Assembly: GCA_003550325.1 (NCBI GenBank)
Contig: QKWP01002103.1
Span: 18,850 to 82,849, forward strand
DNA from: Gigaspora rosea
Taxonomy: Eukaryota > Glomeromycota > Glomeromycetes > Diversisporales > Gigasporaceae
Direction of reading: 5' to 3'
Length of the DNA stretch: 64,000 nucleotides
In this document: one piece after another, positions 33,283-43,670 of the stretch
Layout of the letters: every line of letters starts with the position of its first letter
Position numbering within the stretch: the first letter of the stretch is position 1
The notes under the pieces: model-generated
Databases searched by the model: none
What the model was told of the DNA's origin: nothing
Seen by the model: the letters and a program-made list of their open reading frames with translations, nothing else
Position numbers and translations under genes: made by a program

Positions 33283-34156
33283 TTAACCCATTTTTTTGCT
33301 ATTAATGATTCACTTGGTGACAAATTTGAAGCTTTAGTGATAGAATTATTGTTTTTAAAATTTCTATTGATATCATTATCTAAAGCATTGTTTAGCTCAA
33401 TATCCTAAAAACATATAAAGTATTATATATAGTATATATTTAGTTATTTATATATATATACAATAAAATTGTAATACATATTAATATTGATACTTACTGT
33501 TATACTTTGCTTTGAAGTTGAACCAATAAATGTTATAAAAAAAGCTATGCCAATATTTTAAAAAGTATATTTCCAGTAATCAGCTTGAAATTTTTAAAAT
33601 CATGATTATACTAATTAAGTACCAGCTTTCATAGCCTTTTTAGATTTAAATACAACATAGTAACTGCCTGGTTCAATTGGGTTTCTTTTTATTAAGCTTC
33701 AATATTTTGATGAATTTCTAAAAACAATTTATTAACCATGGATATTTTAGATATATACCACTTTGCTAGAAGAGTAGTACCATTTTCTAATTATATTCAT
33801 ATTCTTCCTTTTTATCAGACAAAAACTTATTATTACTATATTCATAATTATCATATTTATTTTGAGTATAGCCTTCTTTAGTAAATTTATAATTATCACA
33901 TTCATTGACTATAACCTTTCTCAGTAAACTTATAATCATTATATTTGTTTTGATTATAATCTTCTTTAGTAAATTCATAATTATCATATTTATTTTGAAT
34001 ATAACCTTTTTTAGTAAATTCTCACTTATTTTTTCTTCAAACTCAATAGTATTATTATCTAAAATGGTAAGATCAAATAATTCAAGCTCTGAAAAATTAT
34101 TAGTAGTTGTAATCACAGAATTTGATAAGTTGTGGTTGACTGAAAACAACATTTGA

Positions 34157-34947
34157 TTTTATACTCAGAATTATCAAATTTTTAATAATTTTTTCAAACG
34201 TTGAACGAATATTTCTCAATAACAGCATGATCAATTTCGATGTTTAGAATTTTCAAAGGCTCAAATAACATTTTTTTTATAATATATAGTTGAAAGTAGG
34301 TGGGTTTACAGTGATAGAAGTTATTTTGCAGGTCATTATTTTTTCATATTAATTGGAAAAACTCTATTGTACAGCCAAACCTTCAGGTACTGTATTGGAA
34401 AAATGAAAACCAAGAGAAATTTTGGAAAGTTTTATTTATAAGCAAAATTAAAGAATTTTCAGAGGTCACACTAAGTTAAAAGCGGTGAAAAATAATTAAA
34501 TTATATAACGATAATATCTAAATAGTCATATTAAAACACCCCGGCCCATAAAACATCATGTTTTTTTTTTGCTAAATTAGAATTTAAAGTTGAAAGAACT
34601 GTATAAACATTGTAAAAAACATTGGCAAATTTTATAGTCATGATATGATCATGTTCCGAATTACCGAATTACGCCGATATGTCAAACTTGTATGTTGTTA
34701 CGTTAATAAAGTAATTAATTATTGTTAATATAAAACACTAAAATAATCATAAAGATTATTTTTGAATTAAAATTTGCCGATTGAGTATTAACGTGAATTA
34801 TTCGCAAAATTCATGGTCTACAATAATTTTTCGTGAATATAAAAAACGTTTAATGAATTTAAAAAAAAGATTTTAATTAAAATAATTGGCTAATTCGATA
34901 TTTAATCAAAAAATAAGGACACAGTGTGTCCTGGTCAGGGAAAATGA
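34157..34947. other. AT-rich spacer
   Basis: No gene seen. A perfect short palindrome GGACACAGTGTGTCC lies at about 34917-34931. Confidence 0.45.
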
Positions 34948-35193
34948 GTTAGGTTTCAAATCAATTCAATTCTCAATTTGAAAGCTACTAAATCCGAGGA
35001 AAGAAAATACAATGCATCATGGCGTATTAAATTTTTAATAGACAAACACATCACAACGATAAAGAAACTTGCTAAAGCAGTCGCTTCTCCAAGATTTTTT
35101 GTTGATCTCTTTTTAAACACAATAACAGATGGAAAACATAAAAACTTATCAATCCCTGTGGAAATAGATGACACTAATACTTTGAACCTTTAG
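34948..35193 (+). CDS. Possible terminal exon of an unknown gene
   Basis: An open frame of 81 codons follows an AG acceptor-like 'tgagttag' and ends at TAG. Residues (KSEERKYNASWRIKFLIDKH, then KKLAKAVASPRFFVDLFLNT) have ordinary, amphipathic protein composition, unlike random AT-rich frames. There is no ATG in frame except far inside, and no upstream exon was found. The opposite strand is also open here, so coding status is uncertain. Confidence 0.3.
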   Translation, partial: VRFQINSILNLKATKSEERKYNASWRIKFLIDKHITTIKKLAKAVASPRFFVDLFLNTITDGKHKNLSIPVEIDDTNTLNL

Positions 35194-35687
35194 TTGTGAA
35201 AAGCGTTTTTTAAGATAAATAAATTCAGAAATTAGTAGTTTTAACTACATAGTATAGAAATTAAATTGAAATAAGAATTAATAATGTCAAACTGTGATCT
35301 TGTAATAAACTGTTTCGTATAACTCAACCACTCAATCGCTTATTTGCTTGGAATCGCACTGACTGTATACATTAAGGCTGAGCTGAGATTAGGTCTAGAT
35401 TGCTTCGTTTATTTTTTACTTTTATTATTGTCGGAAATGTCAATGAAATAGATGATCGTGATACCAGATTCTTATTTCTAATTTAGCATCTTCCTCAGTG
35501 TTTATATCATTATTTTTTATGGATGAATAAAATTCAAATTAATCAGTTATCTAATAGTCTAATTTAAACAAAATATATTTTTTTTATTTCGTAGAGCTCA
35601 CTTTCATAAGTTGTGCATATTTAATTTTTTTTTAAAAAAAAAAATTAAATGACCAAAAATTTATATTCAATTTAAATCATCAAATGA

Positions 35688-35984
35688 TTAAAAGGCTTTT
35701 TTAGTGTCTTGTTTCACACCTCTCCCGGAAAAATAATGCATTGCTAACCAATCTTTAGCTTCAGTGGAATGTGACTTACTTTCTGAAAGTTCTAAAAAGA
35801 TATTAAAGGCTGTTTTAAAATCTTCTTCGACACCCATCCCGCATTGAGCCAACATATATTTTGCTTTATTTTTGTATTCTATTTTTGCTCCATGTTTTGC
35901 AATCTTATTAAATATTTCGAATGCCAATTTATTTTCTTCATTATAATCGATATATTGAAAATTTATCTTCACATCATACTAAAT
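35688..35984 (-). CDS. Sel1-repeat protein, C-terminal exon or fragment
   Basis: Frame begins right after a TTTAG acceptor-like site (minus strand, just above 35984) and reads DVKINFQYIDYNEENKLAFE, then KAKYMLAQCGMGVEEDFKTA and AKDWLAMHYFSGRGVKQDT: two to three Sel1 units. It ends at TAA right after KKAF, where the repeat would normally continue, so it is truncated or ends mid-repeat. There is no ATG start; a 5' exon upstream was not found. It may be the remnant of a kinase-Sel1 gene. Confidence 0.55.
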
Positions 35985-36195
35985 CAATTTATTAGTTGAT
36001 GATATAATATACGGAAATTTAATTTTGTCTTTCTAATTCTTATTTGTATGAATTTAAAAATTAAAATTCGGAATCTGTTATTTAGGTACAGTACGTAATA
36101 CGTTCTTTAGAGGATTCGATTTCTGCAGTGATTCGGACAATATTTTCTGTCTGTGCCGTTTAAAGTATTCGATTTCTATAGATCAGAAAAGTCGA

Positions 36196-36712
36196 TAACA
36201 TTAACCAATCCACATACAAATACAATACGACAGTTCGTAAGTAATACGGAATAAGAAAATTTTTAAATCAGAAATGTCGATTATATTCCAACACAAATAA
36301 CATAACATTAACCAATCCACATACAATACAATACTCTATATTACGACAGTTTGTAAGTAATACGGAATAAGAAAATTTTTAAATCAGAAATGTCGATTAT
36401 ATTCCAACACAAATAACATAATATTAACCAATCCACATAAATACAATACTCTATAATACGACAGTTCGTAAGTAATACGGAATAAGAAAATTTTAAATCA
36501 GAAATGTTGATTGTATTCCAACACAAATAACATAACATTAACCAATCCACATACAATACAATACTCTATATTACGCTACAATAGCCGGTGAGTAATACAG
36601 GATAAGAAAATTTTTAAATTAGAAATGTTGATTATATTCCAACATAATAACATAACATTAACCAATACTATATATTACGACAGTCAGTAAGTAATACAGA
36701 ATCAGATAATCT
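36196..36712. repeat. Minisatellite array c, about five units
   Basis: Same family as arrays a and b ('cgattatattccaacacaaa', 'ccaatccacatacaa', 'taatacggaataag'). It directly precedes the kinase pseudogene, whose 5' part is missing at the junction. Confidence 0.9.
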
Positions 36713-36785
36713 TCTGTACTGTACTATAACTCTTAACATTACTGTCATTAAAGTAATATATTATTTTTTACGATATTAAGACTTG

Positions 36786-38353
36786 AAAAAAAGTTCGGGA
36801 AATGGACAAGTGACAATTCAGATATTGACAGCTTTATTCAACAAATCCAACTTAAAGCACAATCTGCTAAAGATGTTATCGAATGGATACCTTTTGATAA
36901 ATTTACAAATATAAAGTATCTTGCTAAAGGAAGCTTTGGCAATGTTTTTAAGGCAATATGGACTGACGGATATATTCAATATTGGGATTCTCTGAATTCT
37001 AAATGGAAGAGAAATCCGCAAAGAAGTGTTTGCTTAAAAAGTCTAAATGGTTCTAAAGATGATATATAAAGGGAATTTTTAAATGAGGTAAATGTTATAA
37101 ATATATCACAAATATTTCATTAATATAGAGTTGATAGAGTTGTTTATTATAATTAATATTTTAGGTCGAAAATCAACATAAACATGGGGGTAGTTCAGCA
37201 ATTGCAATTTATGGAATAACTAGGCACCCATATGATGGTAATTATGTGATGGTTATGCAATACGCAAAACAAGGAAGTCTTCGAAATTATTAGATAATAA
37301 ATATAATGATTTAAGTTGGCAACATAAAATAAATAACTTATATTACATAACTGAAGGGCTTGCTACAATTATAGATGCCTGGCGAAACTAATTTTGCCTT
37401 GACGAAATGACGAAACCATAAGTTTCGTCAAGTTTCGTCAATGACGAAACTTATGGTTTCGTCAGGTTTCGTCATTTCGTCAGGCATCACTAGCTACAAT
37501 CCATAAGGCCAATTTAGTGCATAAAGATTTTCATTCCGGAAATATAGTTAATGAAAACATGTACAGCTCTTATATTACTGATTTTGGACTATGTAGGCCA
37601 GTGTCTCAAGATTCAAGCTCTAAAGAGATTTTTGGTGTACTTCCTTATATTGCTCCAGAGGTGCTGTATGGAGAAAAGTATACTATGAAATCAGATATTT
37701 ATTCTTTTGGAATAATAATGTCAGAAGTTTTTACTAGATATCCTCCATATCATGATATTCCATATGATTTTAGGCTAGCAACACAAATCTGTCTAGGTCG
37801 TAGACCCGAAATCAGATGTAAAGTTCTGCAATCACTTTTGGATTTGATGAATAAATGCTTAGATGCTGAACCTCAAAACAGACCAACTGCTATAGAATTA
37901 GTTAACATGCTAAAAAGATTTGTTTTATAATTTGAAAGATAAAGAAACAGAACTATACAAACAAGTTGAACAAATTAAAAACTTAGACAAAAATTGTTTA
38001 ATATATGATCAAGCTAATCAAACAAAATCGACCAGATTTAATTATCAAGCACACAAACAAACTATTTATATAAGTCAGCTTTTGAATTTTCAAAAACTTC
38101 CTAAACCAGTAAATGCAGGTGAGCATATTATCTCTCAGAACATTGGGCTTAAATTTATATTTTAGTGATTTTAGTATGCAGCAACATTGTAATGAATAGT
38201 TCAAGAATTAAATTGTTTAAGATTTTTTGCATAAAGAATATTTTATTGTGAGTTATTAAAAAGTTAGACTAACTAATTTTTAAACTTATTTTTCTAGCAA
38301 CAAGTCATTCTATTGAGCTTGATGAAGTGCCTGATAACAAGTCATTCTATTGA
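36786..38353 (+). pseudogene. Protein kinase pseudogene, 5'-truncated
   Basis: Reads KWTSDNSDIDSFIQQ, IEWIPFDKFTNIKYLAKGSF, CLKSL (ATP Lys), then an intron (GTAAAT..TTTTAG, about 37086-37165), then HKHGGSSAIAIYGITRHPYD, LVHKDFHSGN (catalytic loop), ITDFGLCRP, IAPEVLYGEKYTMKSDIYSF, and the C-lobe to about 37925. A frameshift there leads into KDKETELYKQVEQIKNLDKN...LPKPVNA, an intron, and a last exon at 38298. Lesions: a stop near 37067, one base lost near 37290, a 122-bp hairpin element at 37371-37492, and a frameshift near 37925. The N-terminal zinc ribbon is absent. Related to the kinase at 23-469. Confidence 0.85.
37371..37492. mobile_element. 122-bp hairpin MITE in the kinase, 9-bp TSD
   Basis: GCTACAATT (37362-37370) and GCTACAATC (37493-37501) flank ATAGATGCCTGGCGAAAC ... 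TTTCGTCAGGCATCACTA. The core is a palindrome of GACGAAAC / GTTTCGTC tracts. Excising it with one TSD restores the kinase frame LATIHKANLVHKD. A 9-bp duplication suggests Mutator-like transposition. Confidence 0.9.
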
Positions 38354-38372
38354 GCTTGATGAAGTGCCTGAT
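38299..38372. repeat. Perfect 37-bp tandem duplication in the last kinase exon
   Basis: 'aacaagtcattctattgagc...gcctgat' at 38299-38335 and again at 38336-38372, identical. As 37 is not a multiple of 3, the second copy is read in another frame and stops at TGA 38351-38353 instead of the original TAA near 38376. The effect on the tail is small. Confidence 0.9.
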
Positions 38373-38579
38373 ATATAATTAGCTAAATTTTCTATATTGC
38401 CCTGCTTTGGTAAAGGCTAAAATGCCTTATAACATTTAAAAATAAAATAAATCAAAATAAACAATTTGGCAAAAAATGATTTTATAGCTTTTTGTATTAA
38501 GATATTTTTATATTTGTACTTGATACATAATTCATACAATAGTAAACTATTAAGAGATATTTAACTATTTATTGGTCAA

Positions 38580-39480
38580 AGGCTTATTGTTACTATATTA
38601 TTTTAAAAATTTATTACTCAGGATTGGGTAAGTAAAACAGCATGAAATTTATGTTACATGTTTAGTAAAATTTTGTATAATTTAATTAAATTACACAGAA
38701 GTTATGCAAAAAAACTGTAAACATAGTTTTTTTCCTTTGACCAAAAATCCAAATTCAATTTTTTTTTATTTATATACATATTTTTTTCTTACAAAAAAAA
38801 AATTATTTCTGTTTTAATGCTTTATAGGTCCCTTTTGCTTTAATACAAGCAGCAATCTAATCAGACATGCTTGTAATTAGCTTATAATAATACTCAGATG
38901 GTACATCAATCCATGCCTTTTTAGAACATTTGGACCTTTTTTTTTTGCCTCTGCCCTACTTAACAAAACTCTTGAATATTTTGCACTACAGAATTGCTGC
39001 ACCCAATAGCTGCTATGATAGTACAAACTGAACCACCTTGCTGGTGGCTATAATTTATTGCACCCCTTTGGTCTTCTGTTAAATTTTTACGACTACTCAT
39101 TGTTTTGTGAAAAAAAGGATATGTATTATTATACTGATCTGCTATACAAACCTAGCCTTTTTTATACTGCACAACATTGGCACAATATCATACTATATTT
39201 GGGCGAAATTTTAAGCTAATCTAAAACAAGTACAGTATGACCTTTAGTAAGTTTTTTAGTAAATTTAAAAAAATCCAAAAAGTGATTTTTGGTTAAATCC
39301 AAAAATAGAAGTTAAATTTCCTGTATATCTTCCACATGACCTAATAAATTATGTAAAATTTTAGTATTTTGTACCTTAAGAACTGCTTAAAACATAATAT
39401 AAATTTTGTACTATATTTACTTACCCAAACCTGACTTATAAATTTTTAAAAAATGTCCACAATAATATAATAGGCCACTG
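38580..39480 (-). mobile_element. Internally deleted Tc1/mariner derivative
   Basis: Right end '...tccacaataatataataggccactg' then TA (39481-39482) matches the 8746-10432 family. The left end is decayed. Inside, on minus, ATG at 39100 starts the transposase N-terminus (KNLTEDQRGAINYSHQQGGS) which jumps near 38935 directly to the C-terminus (KAWIDVPSEYYYKLITSMSD), losing the whole DDE core. Confidence 0.8.
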
Positions 39481-39482
39481 TA

Positions 39483-40862
39483 TTATAAATAAATGCTATT
39501 AAAACACTGTATTAAATTTAAGTTTTTTAAATTATTTTTAATATTAAAGGTATATTCTAATTGTTTATACATGTAATATTCAGAAATTATATATTGTTTT
39601 GTAAATTGGTTATATAAACAAATTAATTCAAACTTGATTTTATTAATATATAGCTTAATGTACTATTTTAAAATAAGATGCTTCAAAGATTTTTTAATTT
39701 AAGAAAAAAAATAAATAGGCTATATAAAAATATAAAATAGGTAATAAATTTTTGTTAAAATAGTAAATAGTTTCAAATTTGACTATTTTTTTATTTAATT
39801 TTGTAAATCTATAGAATTATAATTGATTAATTTTAAATAAATAGCTAGTAAAGTAACAAAAATTATGATTTTTTAGATAAAAAATTAAAATTATATCTAA
39901 AAAACCTGATCAAATATATATTAAAAAAGAAAGAGAGAATAAGCTTTTGATAAAAATAATTAGATAATTAATGATATTGCCTTTATTGAAATATTTTTGT
40001 TTATATAGTTATACAACTTTTTTAATAAACATTTTTTTAAAACAACTAAACTGCAGAAAACCCTTAGATAATACACAATCTTTTACTACAAAATTTCTTT
40101 TGGAGTATTCAGAAATAAAAGTTCTCTTTAGGGCAACTAAAAAAAAAATAAAAAAGAAGTCTTTGGTTAGGGCTTCCTAAAGTAAAACACAAAAACTATC
40201 AAATAGTAGTTGGTTATGAAGTAACCAAAAGTTTTTGTCATCAAGTTCAAGCTTCTATTTGAGTTTTAATGTAAGTTGTATATTTTTTTTACTGGCTACA
40301 AAACTTATATAGTTTTAAATCTATAAAAACAAGTTGGACCACTTGGTGCTCTTCTTATCTCTTTGGCTCTTTAAAATTTGACAAAGTGGATATTTGCTTC
40401 TTTTAATTTAAAAATATAGCTACTATATTGGAACCAAGCTGCAAGTAAATTTTGGGTTCTTTAAAATAAACAATAAATGATTTTGAAAAAAATTTAAAAT
40501 AAAATTTTTTTCTAAAATATTCTTTTAGCTATAGTTCTTTTTATTATACTTACTTATCTCTACTGTTTTTAAGATTAAAAGACATTTTTTTTAGTAAAAA
40601 CTGCTTTTTTAATATTATATAATTTTTATAATAGTTTGTTTAAATGCTAGATTTTAATTGATTTAAGGTCTTGTTTTTTTCTTTTTTCTATATTTGTTTT
40701 TTAGTTTCTTTATTTATCTTTTTATTTATCTTTTTTTTGTCCTTTTAGTTTAGTTTTTTTCTCTTACTTCCAAAAATATTCTTTCTAGAAAATGCTCTTG
40801 TATAGTAGTACAAAGCTAATAGACTAGTTAGAATTTTCAAGAATTTTGTATCTAGATTAGGC
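39483..40862. other. Very AT-rich spacer, no gene
   Basis: The frame at 39971-40180 has low complexity and no family signal. T-rich runs at 40670-40760. Confidence 0.45.
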
Positions 40863-41316
40863 TAGTGTTCTGACCCAGATAAGTATCACCTGGGTCACCC
40901 ATGGATAGACAGGTAACCCAGGTTGAATTATGACCCATCTGAGTAGTCAACCCACAGGTCACTCATGGGTCAACCTGTGAGTCACCTGTGGGTTACTCAC
41001 ATGAGTGACCCATATAAATTGATTATAAACTATATATATAGGTATTGATGAGGGTAAAATTACTCTTCTTAATTAGAAGTTTTTGTTGAAATTGTTGAAA
41101 TTATTTGATGGTAAAATTGGTGAAATTAGTTTCTCAATATTAAAAATTAATTTAAATTGTACCAAAAATTAATTAAAACTAAACTAAATCAAATACAATA
41201 CTTTTTTTAGGTTTAATTTATAGACATATTAAAAATGTTGAAATTATTGTTGAAATTATTGTAGAAATTAAAAAAATTGAAATGAATTCACCCCAACTAT
41301 ATATACAGGCTATATC

Positions 41317-41385
41317 TAGTGTTCTGACTCAGGTCGGGTGACCTGTATGCATCACAGGTCAGAAATTGTTATAGCCTGGGTCAAA
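41317..41385. repeat. Extra internal copy of the MULE 1 terminal sequence
   Basis: CTAGTGTTCTGACTCAGGTC, then GGTGACCTGTATGCATCACA and GGTCAGAAATT: a left-end-like block 455 bp inside the element. It could mark an older end, or an earlier nested insertion. Confidence 0.6.
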
Positions 41386-42639
41386 CATGATTGTATTGAA
41401 AAATGCAAAAATTGAAAAAAATTAGTATATAACGTTGTTTTTTCCTAAGCCAATTTTTTTATGAATAAATGTTAATGTTACACCCTGTAATATACATTAT
41501 TTGTTACAGGTTATATATAGATATAGAATTTGAAGATCACGTGACTATCACGTGTATGTAAACGTGTATTTATTTCTTAGTTTGTATAACGTGATAGCAC
41601 TCTTTTCTTCAAGTAACTTCTAATGAAACTTACCTTGTATCCTTTTTTACATTAATTTTTCATTTCTAATATTTGGTTTCTAACTGATTTCACGACATTA
41701 CAACATTCCTAACTGTTATAGGAGTACCGTATACTTTTGCACTTTTATAAACTAATAAATTTGACAATGAGCAGGTAGAAACGATGTCTAAATATGGTTG
41801 CTCAACCGACTAATGCTGAAGCCAGTACCTCTTACGCGTCTAATTCTAAAACTGGTACCTCTTACGCGGTTAATGCAGAAGTCAGTACCCCTTATACGGG
41901 TATGATTGAGCAAGCGGCAACTATTGAAAGTAGCACTTCCTACACGTTTATTGTTGAAGCCAGTACCTCTAGTGCAGTAAATGCTGAAGTCAGTTCCTCA
42001 TACGCGGTTAATGTTCAAACTAATACCTCATACACGATTGACGATGAGACTACCGCATTCTGCAAAAATGCAGTTTACAACGACGCAACGACTGAGAAGG
42101 TTGACATTATAGGTATTAGTAATACTGTAGTAATACTGTAATATGAAGTTATGGTTTCTTATAGGTTTAGTTTTAACGTTTCAAGTTGCGAATTCATTTT
42201 TTAGGCGAGACTCAATATGATTTTTTCTTATTAAAACTTGGTTATACGTTCCTTTCATGGAATGACGTTGAAACTTTTTTTAAAGCTTATGGTCGGTATC
42301 ATGGGTTTGCCGTTATTAAAACAAGGGTTGAACAGCGTAATGACGGTGTAATTAGACATCGATTTTTTGGATGTGAATTTGGAGGAAAATACGTACCTAA
42401 GAAGAGTGTTGATATTAACGCTCACCGTAATCGACAATTGAAACGTAAAGGCTGTGAATGACATATCAATCTAAGTTTGCCTAAAAAATCTAATCACATT
42501 ACAGTTACAACATTTGCAAATACCCACAACCATGAACTCAATTCTGAAAAGGGTAAATACAATGCTAAGTTCAGGTCAATTGGAGACGAAGCATTGAACG
42601 ACATTGAGTTTTATACAAAAAATAGAAATCTTTCAATTA

Positions 42640-42791
42640 GGGCAGTGTCATTAATCACCTGATTATTTTTTATCAGAGGCCTACCCCCCTCCCTCTTTTT
42701 TAATATATAAATAGTCAGGTTCTTATATATAATTTCAACTTTTTTTACCCCCCTCCTCCCCTAAAAAATCACCTGATTTTTGTTACTCCCC
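42640..42791. mobile_element. 152-bp PIF/Harbinger MITE inside the MULE transposase
   Basis: GGGCAGTGTCATTAATCACC (left) and the inverted right end GGTGATTTTTGTTACTCCCC shape, TTA at 42637-42639 and 42792-42794. The ends belong to the family of E3 (29654-31463). Removing it rejoins 'NLSI' to 'TIQRQLLRAKYPEATFLD' of the transposase in a plausible frame. Confidence 0.85.
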
Positions 42792-43623
42792 TTACCATAC
42801 AACGTCAATTACTAAGAGCAAAATACCCTGAAGCAACTTTCTTAGATATGGATCTCGCTAATGCTATTCAACATTATAAAGTTAAGGCTAAAGATCTTAA
42901 AAATAATGCCTCACAGCTTTTATCATATCTTATTGAGAAGCGTTCAGAAGAGTCAGGTTGGAGTGTAGAATTTGAATTAGATAGCGATAACCGCCTCACC
43001 CGGATTTTCTGGATGACTCCTGAACAGATATCCCTTTGGCTAGAATATCACGATGTCGTTCTAAATGATAATATATCTAAGTTGAATCGATATCAGATGC
43101 CTTTGAGTTTGTTCCTTGCTGTTGATAATAACACAAGATCTCGTTTGGTTGCACAAGCGTTAGTTTCTGATGAAACTGTTGACTCATACCTATGGATTCT
43201 CCAATGCACTATGAAAGCTACAGGTGTTGCGCCTATGGTTTTTGTGACGGATGCGGATCCAGTGATGGATAGTGCGGTAAAACAAGTGTATAAAAATACT
43301 TATTCATTACATTGCATTTTTCACATTAACCAAAACCTTCCAAAGAATTTGAAGGGAAAGTTAGGTAATACATACGATCAATTTGGCAAAGACTTTTTCG
43401 TCTGCCGTAATACTTTGAATGGGATGCTATTTGAGTCAAGATGGAAAATTTTATTAGAAAAGTTTCCATCTGCTTCAAGTTACCTAAATCGGACCCTTTA
43501 TCCTAGTTGCTACTCATGGGCATGTGCCTTCACATCCGAGGTTTTCACGGCCGGAATTCAAACTACATCATGCGTTGAAGAGTATGTTGTAAATTAATAT
43601 GCTAATACATTAGAATTTGATTT

Positions 43624-43670
43624 GGTTAGGGTTAGGTAAGGGTAAGGGTTAGGGTAAGGGTTAGGGTTAG
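43624..43670. repeat. Telomere-like (TTAGGG)n inside an intron
   Basis: GGTTAGGGTTAGG, GGTAAGGGTTAGGG and GGGTTAGGGTTAG: seven or so imperfect units within the second intron of the MULE transposase. Confidence 0.8.

Larger units (their letters stand above)
27087..34152 (-). pseudogene. SAM-domain protein gene relic (R copy 2)
   Basis: ATG at 34152 begins an exon (to 33787) coding LTILDNNTIEFEEK followed by repeats NKYDNYEFTKEDYNQ... Further exons lie at about 33500-33760 (GTTLLAKWYTSK; KSKKAMKAG), 33300-33400 and 32790-32880, 27540-27700 and 27290-27480. The C-terminal SAM segment LSNNDFEKCVVETIGKQQALRKY (27190-27280) ends at TAG 27089-27087, sharing two bases with the transposase stop. Four insertions separate the exons. 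The exon map is approximate; introns GTAAG..AG are seen near 33500 and 33405. Stops show it is not functional as read. Confidence 0.5.
24524..34156. mobile_element. R unit, copy 2, expanded by insertions
   Basis: Colinear with 2983-6990. Because copy 1 lacks the insertions, it gives an empty site for each of these: SINE 25384-26113, MITE 27800-28380, nested stack 28411-32784 and TTAA MITE 32914-33282. It holds the better-preserved transposase 3' end and the SAM gene 3' end, whose stop codons overlap at 27087-27090. Confidence 0.75.

Noticed and set aside
32910..33286. Calling the TTAA elements piggyBac
   Set aside because: TTAA is palindromic, so a TA duplication with a longer TIR fits equally; no piggyBac transposase is present.
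42255..42464. Minus-strand frames opposite the MULE and LINE genes
   Set aside because: Shadows of the true coding strand, which carries the domain motifs.
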